NCBI GenBank assembly: GCA_037176725.1
Contig: JAZBRS010000011.1
Location: forward strand, 682,001-746,000
Reading direction: 5' to 3'
Origin: Posidonia oceanica
Lineage: Eukaryota > Streptophyta > Magnoliopsida > Alismatales > Posidoniaceae
Length of the DNA stretch: 64,000 nucleotides
Positions 1-10,066 of the stretch are shown here, one piece after another. A program made the position numbers and the translations under genes. How positions within the stretch are numbered: the stretch's first letter is position 1; every line of letters begins with the position of its first letter. The notes beneath the pieces are model-generated. The model ran no database searches and had not been told where the DNA came from. It saw nothing but the letters and a program-made list of their open reading frames with translations.

Positions 1-363
1 GAACGTTGGGGTTCGCTGGTCTTTTGCCACTGATTTCTTCTCCAGTTGGGCCTGGATAGGTTTTCTTTTTGAACCAGGAGTGGGTCTGGGTCTTTGATTC
101 TATTTTCTTTATCGACTGAGGGCCGTTGGACTAGACTTTGATCTAGTATCTGACCAACGCATAGAGCTGTGGAGTGTCCCCTGCACTATGTTGTGGGCTT
201 CCTGTTTTGGGCCAGTGCTTTGATGCACATGGGGCTCTTGTTTTGTGTGTTGTGGTGGTGGGTTTCCTTGGCCCAAGCCACTCTCTTATTTTGTACAGTT
301 TTTTTTCTCTTTATATATTTGAGGGCTGCCCTCCTTTGCTTGGCGAAAAAAAGAAAAAAAAAA
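1..363 (+). mobile_element. LINE-A, 3' terminal fragment
   Basis: This is the 3' untranslated end of an L1-clade LINE that enters from the left edge. No reading frame shows LINE homology here. It ends in the family signature: TGTACAGT, a T-rich run, the short stem-loop GAGGGCTGCCCTC, TTTGCTTGGC and an A-rich tail at 346-363. The same ending closes LINE-C and LINE-G and appears inverted in LINE-D, E and F, so the assignment rests on six independent copies. LINE-B starts directly after the tail. Confidence 0.85.
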
Positions 364-364
364 T

Positions 365-2365
365 ACCACAACCATGTCAGATTTTAATTCATTCATCGAG
401 AACGCATCTCTGGTGGATATGCCCACCACAGGAGCTGAATTTACCCGGAGCAACATGCATCACATGTCCCCCATTCAATGTCGATTGGATCGGGCCTTGA
501 TCTCATCGAGTTGCTTGTCAGTTTTTCCTACCTGTAATGCCTTCGCTGCTCCTAGACTAGTGAGTGACCATAACCCAATTCAGCTCACCCTCTCTACTGA
601 TCGAGGCGACTCTCATAGACTCTTCAAATTCTTCAACCATGGGACCTCCCACCCAGATTTTTTACCTATCATTGCTAGAGCTTGGCGCTACCAGGTCCCT
701 GGCAATCCCACTTTCTGTTTCACCATGAAGCTGGCAAACCTCAAGAACCATCTGCGGCCCTAGGTCAAGCTGGCTTTTGGGAACACGGCTGAGAGGATTG
801 ATCACTATACTGCTTCACTCACTACTATCCAGAATGCACTAGAATCTCATCCGTCAAGCTCTGCGCTTCTCCAAGTGGAGGTGAACTACAAACACCAACT
901 GTTGGACCTTCACTGGCAGGAGGAGATGCGGGCGAAGCAACAATCGAGAATTAGATGGCTCAAGGAAGGGGATGCCAACACGGGTTTCTTCCATTCTATC
1001 ATTAAAGCTAGAAGGGCCAGGAATCTCATTTTGAATTTGAATGATAATGGGGTCACCACTACTGACCAATCGAGAATCTTACACTTGTTCTCGGTGACAT
1101 TCCGACAACTATTCAATCAGAGTCAAGCCACCAGGAGGATTCCCCAGGATCTCATCCACAGAGTACTCAACCTTGAAGACAACCGAGCCCTTTGCGCTTT
1201 GGCTACCATGGAAGAACTTCATTCAGTCATAAAGCATCTCAACGCAAACCAGGCAATTGGTATTGATGGGTACAATGGCATGTTCTATCACGCAGCATGG
1301 CCTATCATTGCGAAGGATCTCCTGGATGCAGTGAACAACATCCTCCAAGCAGGCAAATTACTCACCCAGGTCAACCACACCCTCATTTGCCTCATTCCGA
1401 AGAAGGCGATTCCTGATAGTGTGGATGTATCACAGACCAGTGGCGCTGTGTAATGTTATGTATCGAATCTTCTCCAAGCTGCTGGCCAATCGCCTCAAAC
1501 CACTTTTGCCAAAGCTTACTGACCTCAACCACACGGCTTTCATCAATGGGAGACACATCATAGACTCCATTCTCCTAGCTCACAAACTCTATCACAATCT
1601 ACACTCTATGCAGGGATGTGGGCGAATGTGTATCAAGATTGACCTGAGCAAGGCTTTCGACTCTCTGAATAGGGACTTCATCAGCAACGCCCTTCAGTGC
1701 CTCGGGTTTTATTGCAAGTGGGTTTCATGGATGCATGAATGTATGAATCACACATTCTCAATTCTTGTTAATGGAGAGCGCACACCCACTTGTGCCTCCT
1801 CTAAAGGAGTTCGCCAAGGAGACCCAATCTCCCCTAACTTATTCGTTCTGGCCATGCAAGTACTCATTGCAATGTTTCAACAAGCTAAGAGCAACAATGA
1901 GCTAGACCCAATCTCATGTGGAACCTCCTCTGTTTCCCACAGTTGCTTCATGGACGACCTCATAGTCTTCCTGCACACGGACAAGAAGAACGCCCGACGC
2001 CATAAACTTCTATTGGATGACTTCTCCAATCTTTCAGGTTTGAAGATCAACAACAATAAGAGTGCTGTGTACTTTGGGGGAAATACACCTCACAAGCAAT
2101 GGATTACCTCTCACCTGGAGCTTAGTGCTGGTGAACTCCCTGTCAGATACCTTAGACTCCCCTTGATTTCGAAATGCCTCTCCGCAAAGGAATGCTCACC
2201 CCTCCTCCAAGCGGTTGGACAGAGACTTCAATCATGGAAAGCAAAGCTTCTCTCCTATGTCGGTCGGATGGAGCTCATTAAGTCTGTTCTCTTGGCGATG
2301 CACTTATACTGGACTTCATTGTATGCGCTCTCCGTTAGTGTGCTGAAGGATATTGACAGAATGCG
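365..2365 (+). mobile_element. LINE-B, truncated at both ends
   Basis: This LINE copy begins inside the endonuclease domain immediately after the A tail of LINE-A and stops inside the reverse transcriptase C-terminal region. Homology to LINE-C and LINE-G starts at the MSDFN segment (374) and is lost near 2365, after the motif read there as IDRM, where the other copies continue with a FLWFG segment. The 5' truncation is normal for target-primed reverse transcription. The 3' loss must be a later deletion or insertion of the LTR that follows. No target duplication was found. Confidence 0.85.
374..2365 (+). pseudogene. LINE-B ORF2: endonuclease C-terminus and reverse transcriptase
   Basis: The product would be the LINE ORF2 protein (AP-like endonuclease plus reverse transcriptase) acting in the RNP that copies LINE RNA into a genomic nick. 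One frame runs from 374 to about 1428 and is broken only by TAG at 761 (context suggests TGG, tryptophan). It holds the endonuclease end (PTTGAEF, CRLDRALIS, SDHNP) and the linker (RIRWLKEGDANTGFFH). A frameshift near 1428 (at VD, before YRP) moves to the next frame, which runs to 2365 with the RT boxes IDLSKAFDSL, GVRQGDPISP and FMDDL. The last replaces the FADDL of sister copies, but both catalytic aspartates remain. The zinc-ribbon C-terminus is missing. Confidence 0.85.
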
Positions 2366-4098
2366 ACATAGATCACTGATGCAGATCACTAGCACGACTT
2401 GCTGGTGCACAATGCCCTATATTAGTAGCTGCTATTGAAGGATTGATTGGTCCATTCACCTTTGGACAACTAATTCCTTGCTTCCTATTGGCTGGCATGG
2501 ATCTAGAGGTGTGCCTTGACATGTCTTGACCATCGTGCCCCTCATCCCCATTTAAAATCCCAATCCTACCCTTTAATCCACATCCAAGCCACCCATTTCA
2601 ATTTCTGTTATCCATCGACAACCTCCATGCATACAACTCTCCTATAAAACTCCTTCCACCTCGTTCATGATGAGGTTACCTCGAACGCTCACTTCTTTAC
2701 TAAAGAATGCCCACCGCACACCCATGCGTAGCCATCCTTGAGCCCCAACAGCCACCGCACATCCACCTCCTCCAGCCATTCTGGCCACCCATGCCATAGC
2801 CAAGCACCCAACACATCTTCGGCCACTACAACAGCCCATGCAACATCCAAGCCTTGCCTCCGCCTCCGTCGCAACTGGAAGCTGCACCTAGAGAACGCCA
2901 CCGTAAGCCAACGTCTGGAGGGACAACTGTGCGCCTACACAGGTAAGTGCATGCTCACTTAGCCCAATTCTCTCTTCCTCTTGCTCCACATTGCCTTCTT
3001 GTCATTCGTTATTACTTGCATTCATCTGTTTTTTTATCTCGGCTTGCATCCTCTGTTTTTGTCCACCGGTGAAGGGTTCATCACTCGCATGAGGCCAACG
3101 ACCCTTGAATGTGAGGTACAGCCTGTCCCGACATGCATCTTGTCTTCCTTCCTCCTTCCTGATGCTACAAACGTTTTCATGGCCATCAAATTATCCAACT
3201 CCAGCCGATTACTCACCGATAGTGAGGAAACACGGTATGACAATGGGATGCGTCGTTGGGTGTGGATTGCACTTGCATTTTGATTTTATTTGCTTGCATT
3301 CATGTTTTCCATCATTGTGGATCTTCCCGTGGCATGTTTACAAGGTTTTATGATCGATTCAGCCTTTGTTTTCATTAGATCTGAGTGATGAAAGCTTACT
3401 GTCCAAGATCTACAGAACCTGGTGCGCTATTAACTAACACATATCACTAGCGCATATCTCTATTGCATTTTATTGGCGTGAATCCTCTGCATATTTTGCC
3501 CAGGTTCAGAATCCAAACAGCATGGCAAAGCTTTGTTTTGCATGTTTCCCTACATAGTTTTGGTTTCTCGCATAGAAATCTATTTCTCTGCATGTTTTTT
3601 GCACACATCTACATGGCATCTAGCATCATAACATCATAGCATCTAGGCATATATTAAGGGGCATTCATTTGCATGGTATCACATATTTGCCCTTCGGCAT
3701 ATGATAATTGGCATCCATATGCCTACACAAGCCACACATGCGAGCATATTTAAGCCTAGAAAGACCAACTCGTCGGGCATACGAGGGTGCCTAACACCTT
3801 CCCCGTGTGTAACAGGAGTCCTTACCCTTTCTTTGGCCATAATAATCAAAGTGTTGCATCCATTGGCATAGAGTATCATGTTTTGCATGCATATCGATTT
3901 ATCGCATTTGGTTTTCCTCGTATCCCGATTTGAATAGACTAGGTGGCGACTCCATATTCCTTATCCTTTTGTTTCACAATTATTTTCGGCTTGGTGTTTT
4001 CGAGTTGAGATCCTCCCCGAATGCAACACTTGCCATGGCCTTCTCGGCATGTGTGCGGTTCCGTCCAGCATGCCCCCCTCTGTCGCCGCATGGTCACA
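2366..4098 (+). mobile_element. LTR-X1: LTR of a Ty3/gypsy TAT-like element
   Basis: No protein-coding homology. It is read as an LTR because it has a TATA box (2643), a 5' splice-site-like ACAGGTAAGTGC at 2938, the string GGTGCCTAACACCTTCCCC near 3788, AATAGACTAGGTGGCGACTCC near 3935, and a primer-binding site directly after its end. The same landmarks in the same order occur at 57,330-59,040 (LTR-X2), which supports one repeated LTR family. The left boundary is only the point where LINE-B homology stops. The rest of this element is not clearly present downstream, and LINE-C interrupts the leader. Confidence 0.6.
2643..2649 (+). promoter_or_regulatory. TATA box of LTR-X1
   Basis: TATAAAA in CTCCTATAAAACTCC, about 295 bp upstream of the GTAAGTGC donor-like site. 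The position is consistent with a U3 promoter. Assigned by motif and context only. Confidence 0.45.
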
Positions 4099-4102
4099 GA
4101 AC

Positions 4103-4114
4103 TGGCGACTCCGC
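4103..4114 (+). other. Primer-binding site following LTR-X1
   Basis: TGGCGACTCCGC a few bases after the LTR end (GGTCACAGAAC). TAT/Ogre-type plant elements commonly have a TGGCGACTC... primer site, as I recall pairing with a tRNA-Arg 3' end. The tRNA identity is from memory and was not checked. Confidence 0.55.
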
Positions 4115-4783
4115 AAAATTAAAATTTTAAAACTTTAAATCAGATATTTTAACTCGTCGCCGTATGCAACGGCGGCAAGGGGTAGATATTTTATTTTCTC
4201 GATGTAGAAAATCAATTGAAAGGCAAAAAAATACTCTATTAAAGCTAGTTGCCTACTCTAGTGACGCTAAGTTATAAAATTCAAAATGCTTAAAATTAAA
4301 ATCCCAAACTAACTCGTTACAAATCTAGGAACTGGCTACAACTAAGTGTCCATTTTTAAAATTTTTCCCGTAACGAAAAGATATTTATAGGAAATTTTAA
4401 ATTTAAACACCATCTTACTAATTAAGTAACTGATATTTAAAATTAATATCTTCTATAATTTCATGGGTGAAGTTAATCAGTTTTATGGATATTTTTGACT
4501 TGGTTCAAATTCGTAACCACTTAGATATTTTAGATTTATCTTTATTTTTAAATATCACTTTGAATTAACTATAACACTTAAAAAAATGTGATAACTAACT
4601 TAAAACCACGTTTTATAACCAAAATAAAGTTATATTACTTTAAAATTAACGTCATCCACTTTCTAGAATTTTCCTTAATTAGTTGCTGTTTTCAAAAGTT
4701 TATATGATACACCATATATTTAAGTGCTAGGAAAAAATCGTAGAAATAGGGATCATGAGTAATTTGTGTGGAAGAGGAAAGGG
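4115..4783 (+). other. AT-rich non-coding leader
   Basis: No supported gene. The stretch is very A+T-rich except for CGTCGCCGTATGCAACGGCGGC near 4145-4170. It probably continues at 12,883-13,210 on the far side of LINE-C, where GTGGCGACGAG strings recur. It may be the 5' leader of the LTR-X1 element or a separate non-autonomous transposon. Confidence 0.4.
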
Positions 4784-4945
4784 AGTTTTTCTAGAGTGAG
4801 AAGTGCCACTTCTCTCTAGGATTCTTCTTGGGGGGAGTTTTCCCTCCCTTTCTTTTCCCTGCTTTACCAGCTCTTTTGGCCCAATTACCAGCCCATTAGG
4901 TTTCAAATTGCGGTTTAGAATGTGGGGGCCACGCTGCTAATCGTT

Positions 4946-6464
4946 ATGGTTAGCGATAAGCCATCTTCTCCAGTGTGGACTCTGGGAGATTTCTTCCCGT
5001 CTGCCTTCCGAGAAGCCAGCAGTGATGGGGAAGGTGCCCCTCCTCCACTGAATGATCGCCACTTCCTGAATCTTGAGGGTGGGCGTGGAGGTGCTGTGAG
5101 TCGAGGCAGAGCAAGACGTGGGAACAGAGCTCACTGCTCCCGATCTCATCGGCCTGAAGCCAACACTTGATCCCGTAGGGAACGTAGCAACAAAAATGCT
5201 ACCACTACCCTGGTGGCCGAACAACCAGCCTCCTGGGCTGAAAGATGCTCCAGCTCCAAGTCCAAGGCTTGGTCTCCTAGAGCCCTCAGTTACTTCACTC
5301 CAGTACTTAAGAATGGAGTCAAGGTCACTATATGCCCGCTGGAAGAGGTGGCAAAAGTGGTGGCAAACTGGGACTGCGTTCTCATGGGTTACTTCATGGG
5401 ACTCAAACCATACGTGCTGGCTCTGGCTAGGTACTTCAAACAACTCTGGATGATCAAGGGTGACCTCCAAGTCCTCTCGCGAGGCAATGGGTTCCTCTTG
5501 TTTAAATTCTCCGACAACAACAACAAGCAACGGGCTCTGGAAGAGGGACCTTGGTTCGTGTGCGGCAAGCCACTGGTCCTCTGCTCGTGGATGATAGAAT
5601 CCAACTTCGAGAGAGACAAGCTACTCACTATCCCGGTGTGGGTGAAGTTCCCTAAGTTGTCACTCCGGCTCTGGTCATCGTTGCTTATAGGGCGAATAGC
5701 CAGTACACTGGGTGCGCCGTTGTACATGGATGAAGCCACTACCACTGGCTAAGAGTTGATTTTGCTCGGGTATGTGTTGAAATAGATGCATCCTTCTCCT
5801 TCCCCTGCATTACCCATATTGAAGTGGACGGCATCCAGGAAGACATTGCTATAGCCTATGACTGGGAACCGAAGCCTTGTTTTGTCTGTTCCTCTTTCGG
5901 TCATGAGCACGAATCGTGCTCTACGATGGCCTCCACTCTAGCTGCTAAGGAGGATATCGATCACAACACAGCTCTGACCACTGGAAGCTTGGCAAAGGGG
6001 AAGGTCGTGGTGGCCCCTGGAGGCACGTCCACTACCCCTTCTCCGACTACTGAGTCACCAGATGCAGCGCAGTTGACTGTCAACAAGCAAACTGAAATAG
6101 TGGCCAATTCAAGTACGGGAACTGTGATATCCCACATGCCAGAGGACAATCCGATCATTGCAGAAGAGAACTTGAATCCTTCTACAGGGGAACGATCGCC
6201 AATTGAGCTACCTTTAAAGGAAACTCCTAAACCCAAATACAGAGCTACCCCCATGCTAAGAGAGGTAAGGCTATTTCTCCCCACAAGAGATTGAATCAGT
6301 TCGCCACCCTCAACTCCACCGATGAGGAAGTGGAGTCACTAATCTTCAAAGCACAACAAACTCAGAAAACGGTTCATCCCCATTTGTTGGGAGCGAGTGG
6401 AAGTGACCTTGAACCAGGTGGGCTCCGAGAGAAAGAGCCAGAACCACAGCCAATCACCCAATGA
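4946..6464 (+). pseudogene. LINE-C ORF1: RNA-binding protein with DUF4283-like domain and CCHC knuckle
   Basis: ORF1 proteins of plant L1-clade LINEs coat the element RNA. ATG 4946 follows the conserved leader and aligns with the LINE-E ORF1 start. Order: Ser/Gly/Arg-rich N-terminus (TLGDFFPSAF), a DUF4283-like domain from about 5290 (LSRGNGFLLFKF, EEGPWFV, WVKFPKLSLRLWS), then the knuckle CFVCSSFGHEHESC (5878-5919) and a Ser/Thr/Pro-rich tail. Damage: TGA at 5168 (CGA in context), a frameshift near 5750 and another near 6262. The last frame ends with a TGA that overlaps the ORF2 ATG (ATGATG at 6461). Confidence 0.85.
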
Positions 6465-7403
6465 TGATCCTCTGCTGGAATGTTCGGGGTTTAAACAAGG
6501 CTGGGAAGATCAGTGCGATTAGAGATTTCACCTACAAGTATAATAAGTGTGATGTTATTTGCCTTCTTGAGCACAAGCTCAAGCAAGACATCCATCAAAC
6601 ATGGAAACCACTGACAACCTCTCCTCAGACCCCACGGGCAGGATCCTGGTCCTTTGGAATCCACTCACGATGATTCTCACCAAATCTGCTCAAACCAATC
6701 AACTCATCCAGTTTAATGCATTCTCTCCTATCACGAATTCCCAATTTGTTCTCGCTGTTGTGTATGGTGCTAACGAGATAGGCAAGTGCCGGTTACTCTG
6801 GGAAGACCTCATCAACCTGTAACCATCCCAGCCTTGGATCATCACGAGTGACTTCAACTGTATCCGAAACGCCTCTGAGAAGCTGGGTTCCTCTACCCAG
6901 AATGCCACGACGATGTCGAATCTCAATGAATTTATTGATGCCACTTCTCTTCAGGAGATGCCCACTACGAGATCCACCTATACTTGGTGGAATATGAACC
7001 AGTCTCAGCCTATTCTATGTCACCTCGATCGGACTCTGATCTCCACATCTTGCTTGCCTCTCTTCCCCCAGTGTGTCATGCACGTTGGATCCAGGTACCT
7101 GAGTGACCACGCCCCACTGATCACTACTCTCGGTACTGATAGAAGTCGCACAAAGTTCAAATTCAAATTTTATAACCACTGAGCGTCCCATATGGATTTC
7201 CTCCCTCTAGTGGCTTCGAGATGGAGATTTCAGGTACAGGGGAATCCCACCTTCAGGTTCATTCAGAAGCTTGCGGCTATCTGATCGTGTCTCATCCCCT
7301 AGGCCAAACAGGCATTTGGGAATGCCACTGAATGGATTGCTCGATGCCAGCAATCTCTCTTGGTCATTCAGAATGCGTTGCTCAGTGATCCATTGGGTTC
7401 TGG
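6461..7403 (+). pseudogene. LINE-C ORF2 part 1: endonuclease
   Basis: Starts MMILCWNVRGLNKAGK, the exonuclease-endonuclease-phosphatase N-terminus that nicks target DNA. The catalytic Glu region (CLLEHKLKQD) is present. About 20 bases are lost near 6600, shifting frame. Nonsense codons are TAA 6820 (CAA context), TGA 7180 (TGG context), and a TGA and TAG near 7280-7300. SDFNC and SDHAP segments are visible. The frame is intact up to the LINE-D insertion at 7403 and resumes at 10,067. Confidence 0.85.
7393..7403. repeat. Target-site duplication of LINE-D (pair 7393-7403 / 10067-10077)
   Basis: TTGGGTTCTGG occurs just before the T run of LINE-D and again just after its truncated 5' end. It lies at the linker between endonuclease and RT in LINE-C, so deleting LINE-D plus one copy restores continuity of ORF2. 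This proves that LINE-D entered LINE-C after LINE-C was in place. Confidence 0.93.
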
Positions 7404-10066
7404 GGTTTTTTTTTTTGCAGAGCAAAGGAGGGAGGCCCTCAAAATTAATAAAAGGAGTAAAAACTATACAAAAGTAGGCAGACGAGCAGATCCCAACCTA
7501 AGCAAACCCTAAAGGAACAAAAAAAGCCAAGCCCAAGTCATTGGCACAGTACACGTGGGTCAAAAAAAGCTTCACGAATCAACCCACAGAACCTGGCAAG
7601 CCACCAGAATGGCTAATGGAGAAGACTGGGCTCAGAGGCCCAAGCCCAATCCCGAAAGACCTTCAAAAAAAGGAGAAAGAAACTTTACATTTGAAGCCCA
7701 CAGTAGCCTTAGCCCGCCCGCGACAAGTTTTTAAAATTTGAATTTGAAGTGAAGGAGAGAAGGGCCCGCTCGCTCAGGATGGCTCGGGTCAACTCCTCCG
7801 CCACACGAGGTGTATGATCGACGTCGAATAGGCACTGGTTTCGCTCCGTCCATAGGCTGGAGATGACACTCACAAAGGCAAAAGAGTAGCGGCATTGCTC
7901 GGCGATAGGGGTGTGGAAGTGCTAGAACTCCTGGAGCAGGAGAACAACCGCCTCCGACAGAGAAGATGCTGGCAAGCTGAGACTAGAATCATGGGGAAGA
8001 ATCGTATCCCATACCACAGTAGAGTACCCACAACTCCAGAGGAGGTGGTCTAGAGTTTCAACTTCACAGCAGCAAAGGGGGCATCGAGGAGCCATAGTGA
8101 ATCCACGACATTGGAGGAGATCCTGTGTGGGAAGTCCTCGATGGAGAGCCCACCAAACACAGAATGCCTGCCGGGGAATGGAGCTACTACACCATACGAA
8201 GGTAGACCAGGGAATCACCGTACTAGGCTTCCGAACGGCATTCCATGCGATCTTCAGGGTGAACTCACCATCAGTCAGAGTCCACGATATAGAGTCAGGC
8301 CCATCCTTGATAGGAACTGCTCGGATCTCAGGCCAGAGTTCATGCATCTCCTGCGTCGTGGCCTGAGGGATAGACCAACACCCATTAGTGATGAAATGGT
8401 TGGCGTGGCACTCCACAGAGCAAGCAAGATCCCGCCTTAGCCTGTCACCCACTTGCAGGAGGATTGGCTGGTTGTGAAGCCATGGGTCTTGGAAAAACAG
8501 AGTATTTCTCCCATCTCCTATTCTGTATTGAATCAGCTTTTGAGCCTCCGTCCTAACACAGAGGATTCCCCTCCACGCCTATGAGGCCTGCTGAGGAGGT
8601 CTGGTACACCAAATGGAACCTCCTCTCAGGTACTTTCTCCTCATTCATTTAACCCAGAGTGCGTCCTTATGAGTGGAAACTTCCTAAAAAAGGCGAAGCA
8701 CCCTAGCTACGTTACAGTCGGTGGTACGCCGAATTCCCAGTCCCCCTTCTACCTTCGGTTGGCAGACGTCATGCTAGGAGGTGAAGATGCACTTCTTGGG
8801 CCCTTGTCCAAACCAGAGAAAGCCTAGCATCAGCTTGTCGATCTCGTGGAGAGTGCTACTGGGGAGTAGGAATACAGATGTCCAATAGAGGTGCATAGTA
8901 GAGATAACTAACTTGATGAGCTCCACTCTCCCAGCATATGAGAGCAATTTTGCCTTCCAGGATTGAAGCTGGTGAGCCACTGCCTAGATGAGAGGCGCAC
9001 AAGAGCCAGCAGAGAGACGCTCGGGAAGCAACGGGAGGTTCAAGTTGGTGACCGGAAGAGCACCAAAGTTGAGGCCCAAATGAGACGCAATCCAGTTGTG
9101 ATGCTGCGTAGCTCCCCCAAAGAAGATCTCACTCTTGTGGTACTTGATCATCAAGCCAGAGAGGGAGGAGAATTCGTCCAGCAGTAGCTTGAGTCTTCTA
9201 GCATTCCGTTTATCTGCATAGAGGAAAACCATGAGATCATCCGCGAAGATAATATGAGAGACAGAGATCTCTCCACATGAGAAGGGGTCGAGTTCATTGT
9301 TGCATTCAGCCTTCTTAAACATGGAGGAGAGGACCTGCATTACTAGCACAAAGAGGTAGGGAGACATAGGGTCTCCTTGCCGTAGTCCATTCGCAAAGGA
9401 GAAGGAAGAGGAGCGAGTCCCGTTGATCAACAGCGCGAAGGAGGGATTCATACATCTCTAAATCCAAAGAACCCATCTGGGATCAAAACCAAAGTTGCTC
9501 ATCGCATCACAGATGAACTTTCTATTAATTGAATCGAACGCCTTGCGCAAATCCAACTTAATGCACATCCTAGGCCGGCCTTGGTCTGAGTGAAGCTTGT
9601 GATAGAGCTCGTGGGCAAGCAAAATCGAGTCACTGATACGCCGGCCCTAGATAAATGCCGTCTGGTTCAGATCTATTAGACGAGGGAGAAGAGGTTTAAG
9701 CCGGTTAGCCAGCAGCTTGGAGAGGATGCGGTAGATCACATTGCATAGGGAGATAGGACGGTAGTCGTTCGGCGTGGCAGGCACCGTCTTCTTGGGTACA
9801 AGGCAGATTAGAGTATGATTCACCTGAGCAAGAAGCTTGTTGGATCAAAGGAAGTTGTTAATAGCCTCGTGAAGATCCTCAACGATGATACTCCATGCAG
9901 ATTTGTAGAACGTGCCATTGAATCCATCAACGCCCGGAGCTCAGTTGGGATTCAGTTGCTGAATGACCAAGTTGAGTTCCATCTGAGAAGCGAGGGAGCA
10001 CAGTGTGGAGTTGTCAGCATCGGAGACCGAAGCCATAATAAGGTGCTCAGGGAATACGAAGCTGCC
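7404..10066 (-). mobile_element. LINE-D, 5'-truncated, antisense in LINE-C
   Basis: Minus-strand LINE. The A tail reads as T at 7406-7416, followed by the 3' stem-loop (GAGGGCCTCCCTC on the minus strand) and a 3' UTR to about 7920. Its 5' end at 10,066 falls in the linker before the RT core, so it is a standard 5' truncation. An 11-bp target duplication flanks it. Confidence 0.92.
7922..10066 (-). pseudogene. LINE-D ORF2: reverse transcriptase and zf-RVT domain
   Basis: Read on the minus strand from 10,066: linker (CSLASQMEL), RT boxes RPISLCNVIYR, DLRKAFDSI, LRQGDPMSPYLF and FADDLMVF, the LQSWKAKLLSYAGRVELIK segment, then the zf-RVT zinc ribbon near 8000-8240 (AFCVWWALHRGLPT, CPLCCCEVETLDHLLWSC). 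The zf-RVT Cys and His residues are kept. Stops include TAG near 9460 and near 9650, with frameshifts around 8770-8980. ORF2 ends at 7922. Encoded activity is lost. Confidence 0.87.

Noticed and set aside
2738..3353. Small open frames in LTR-X1 as host genes
   Set aside because: Short, overlapping, with no domain; the region shares non-coding LTR landmarks with 57,330-59,040.
9815..10066. N-terminal 84 codons of the 585-codon open frame at 9,815-11,572
   Set aside because: This part is the antisense of LINE-D; the 11-bp duplication at 10,067 marks where genuine LINE-C coding resumes.
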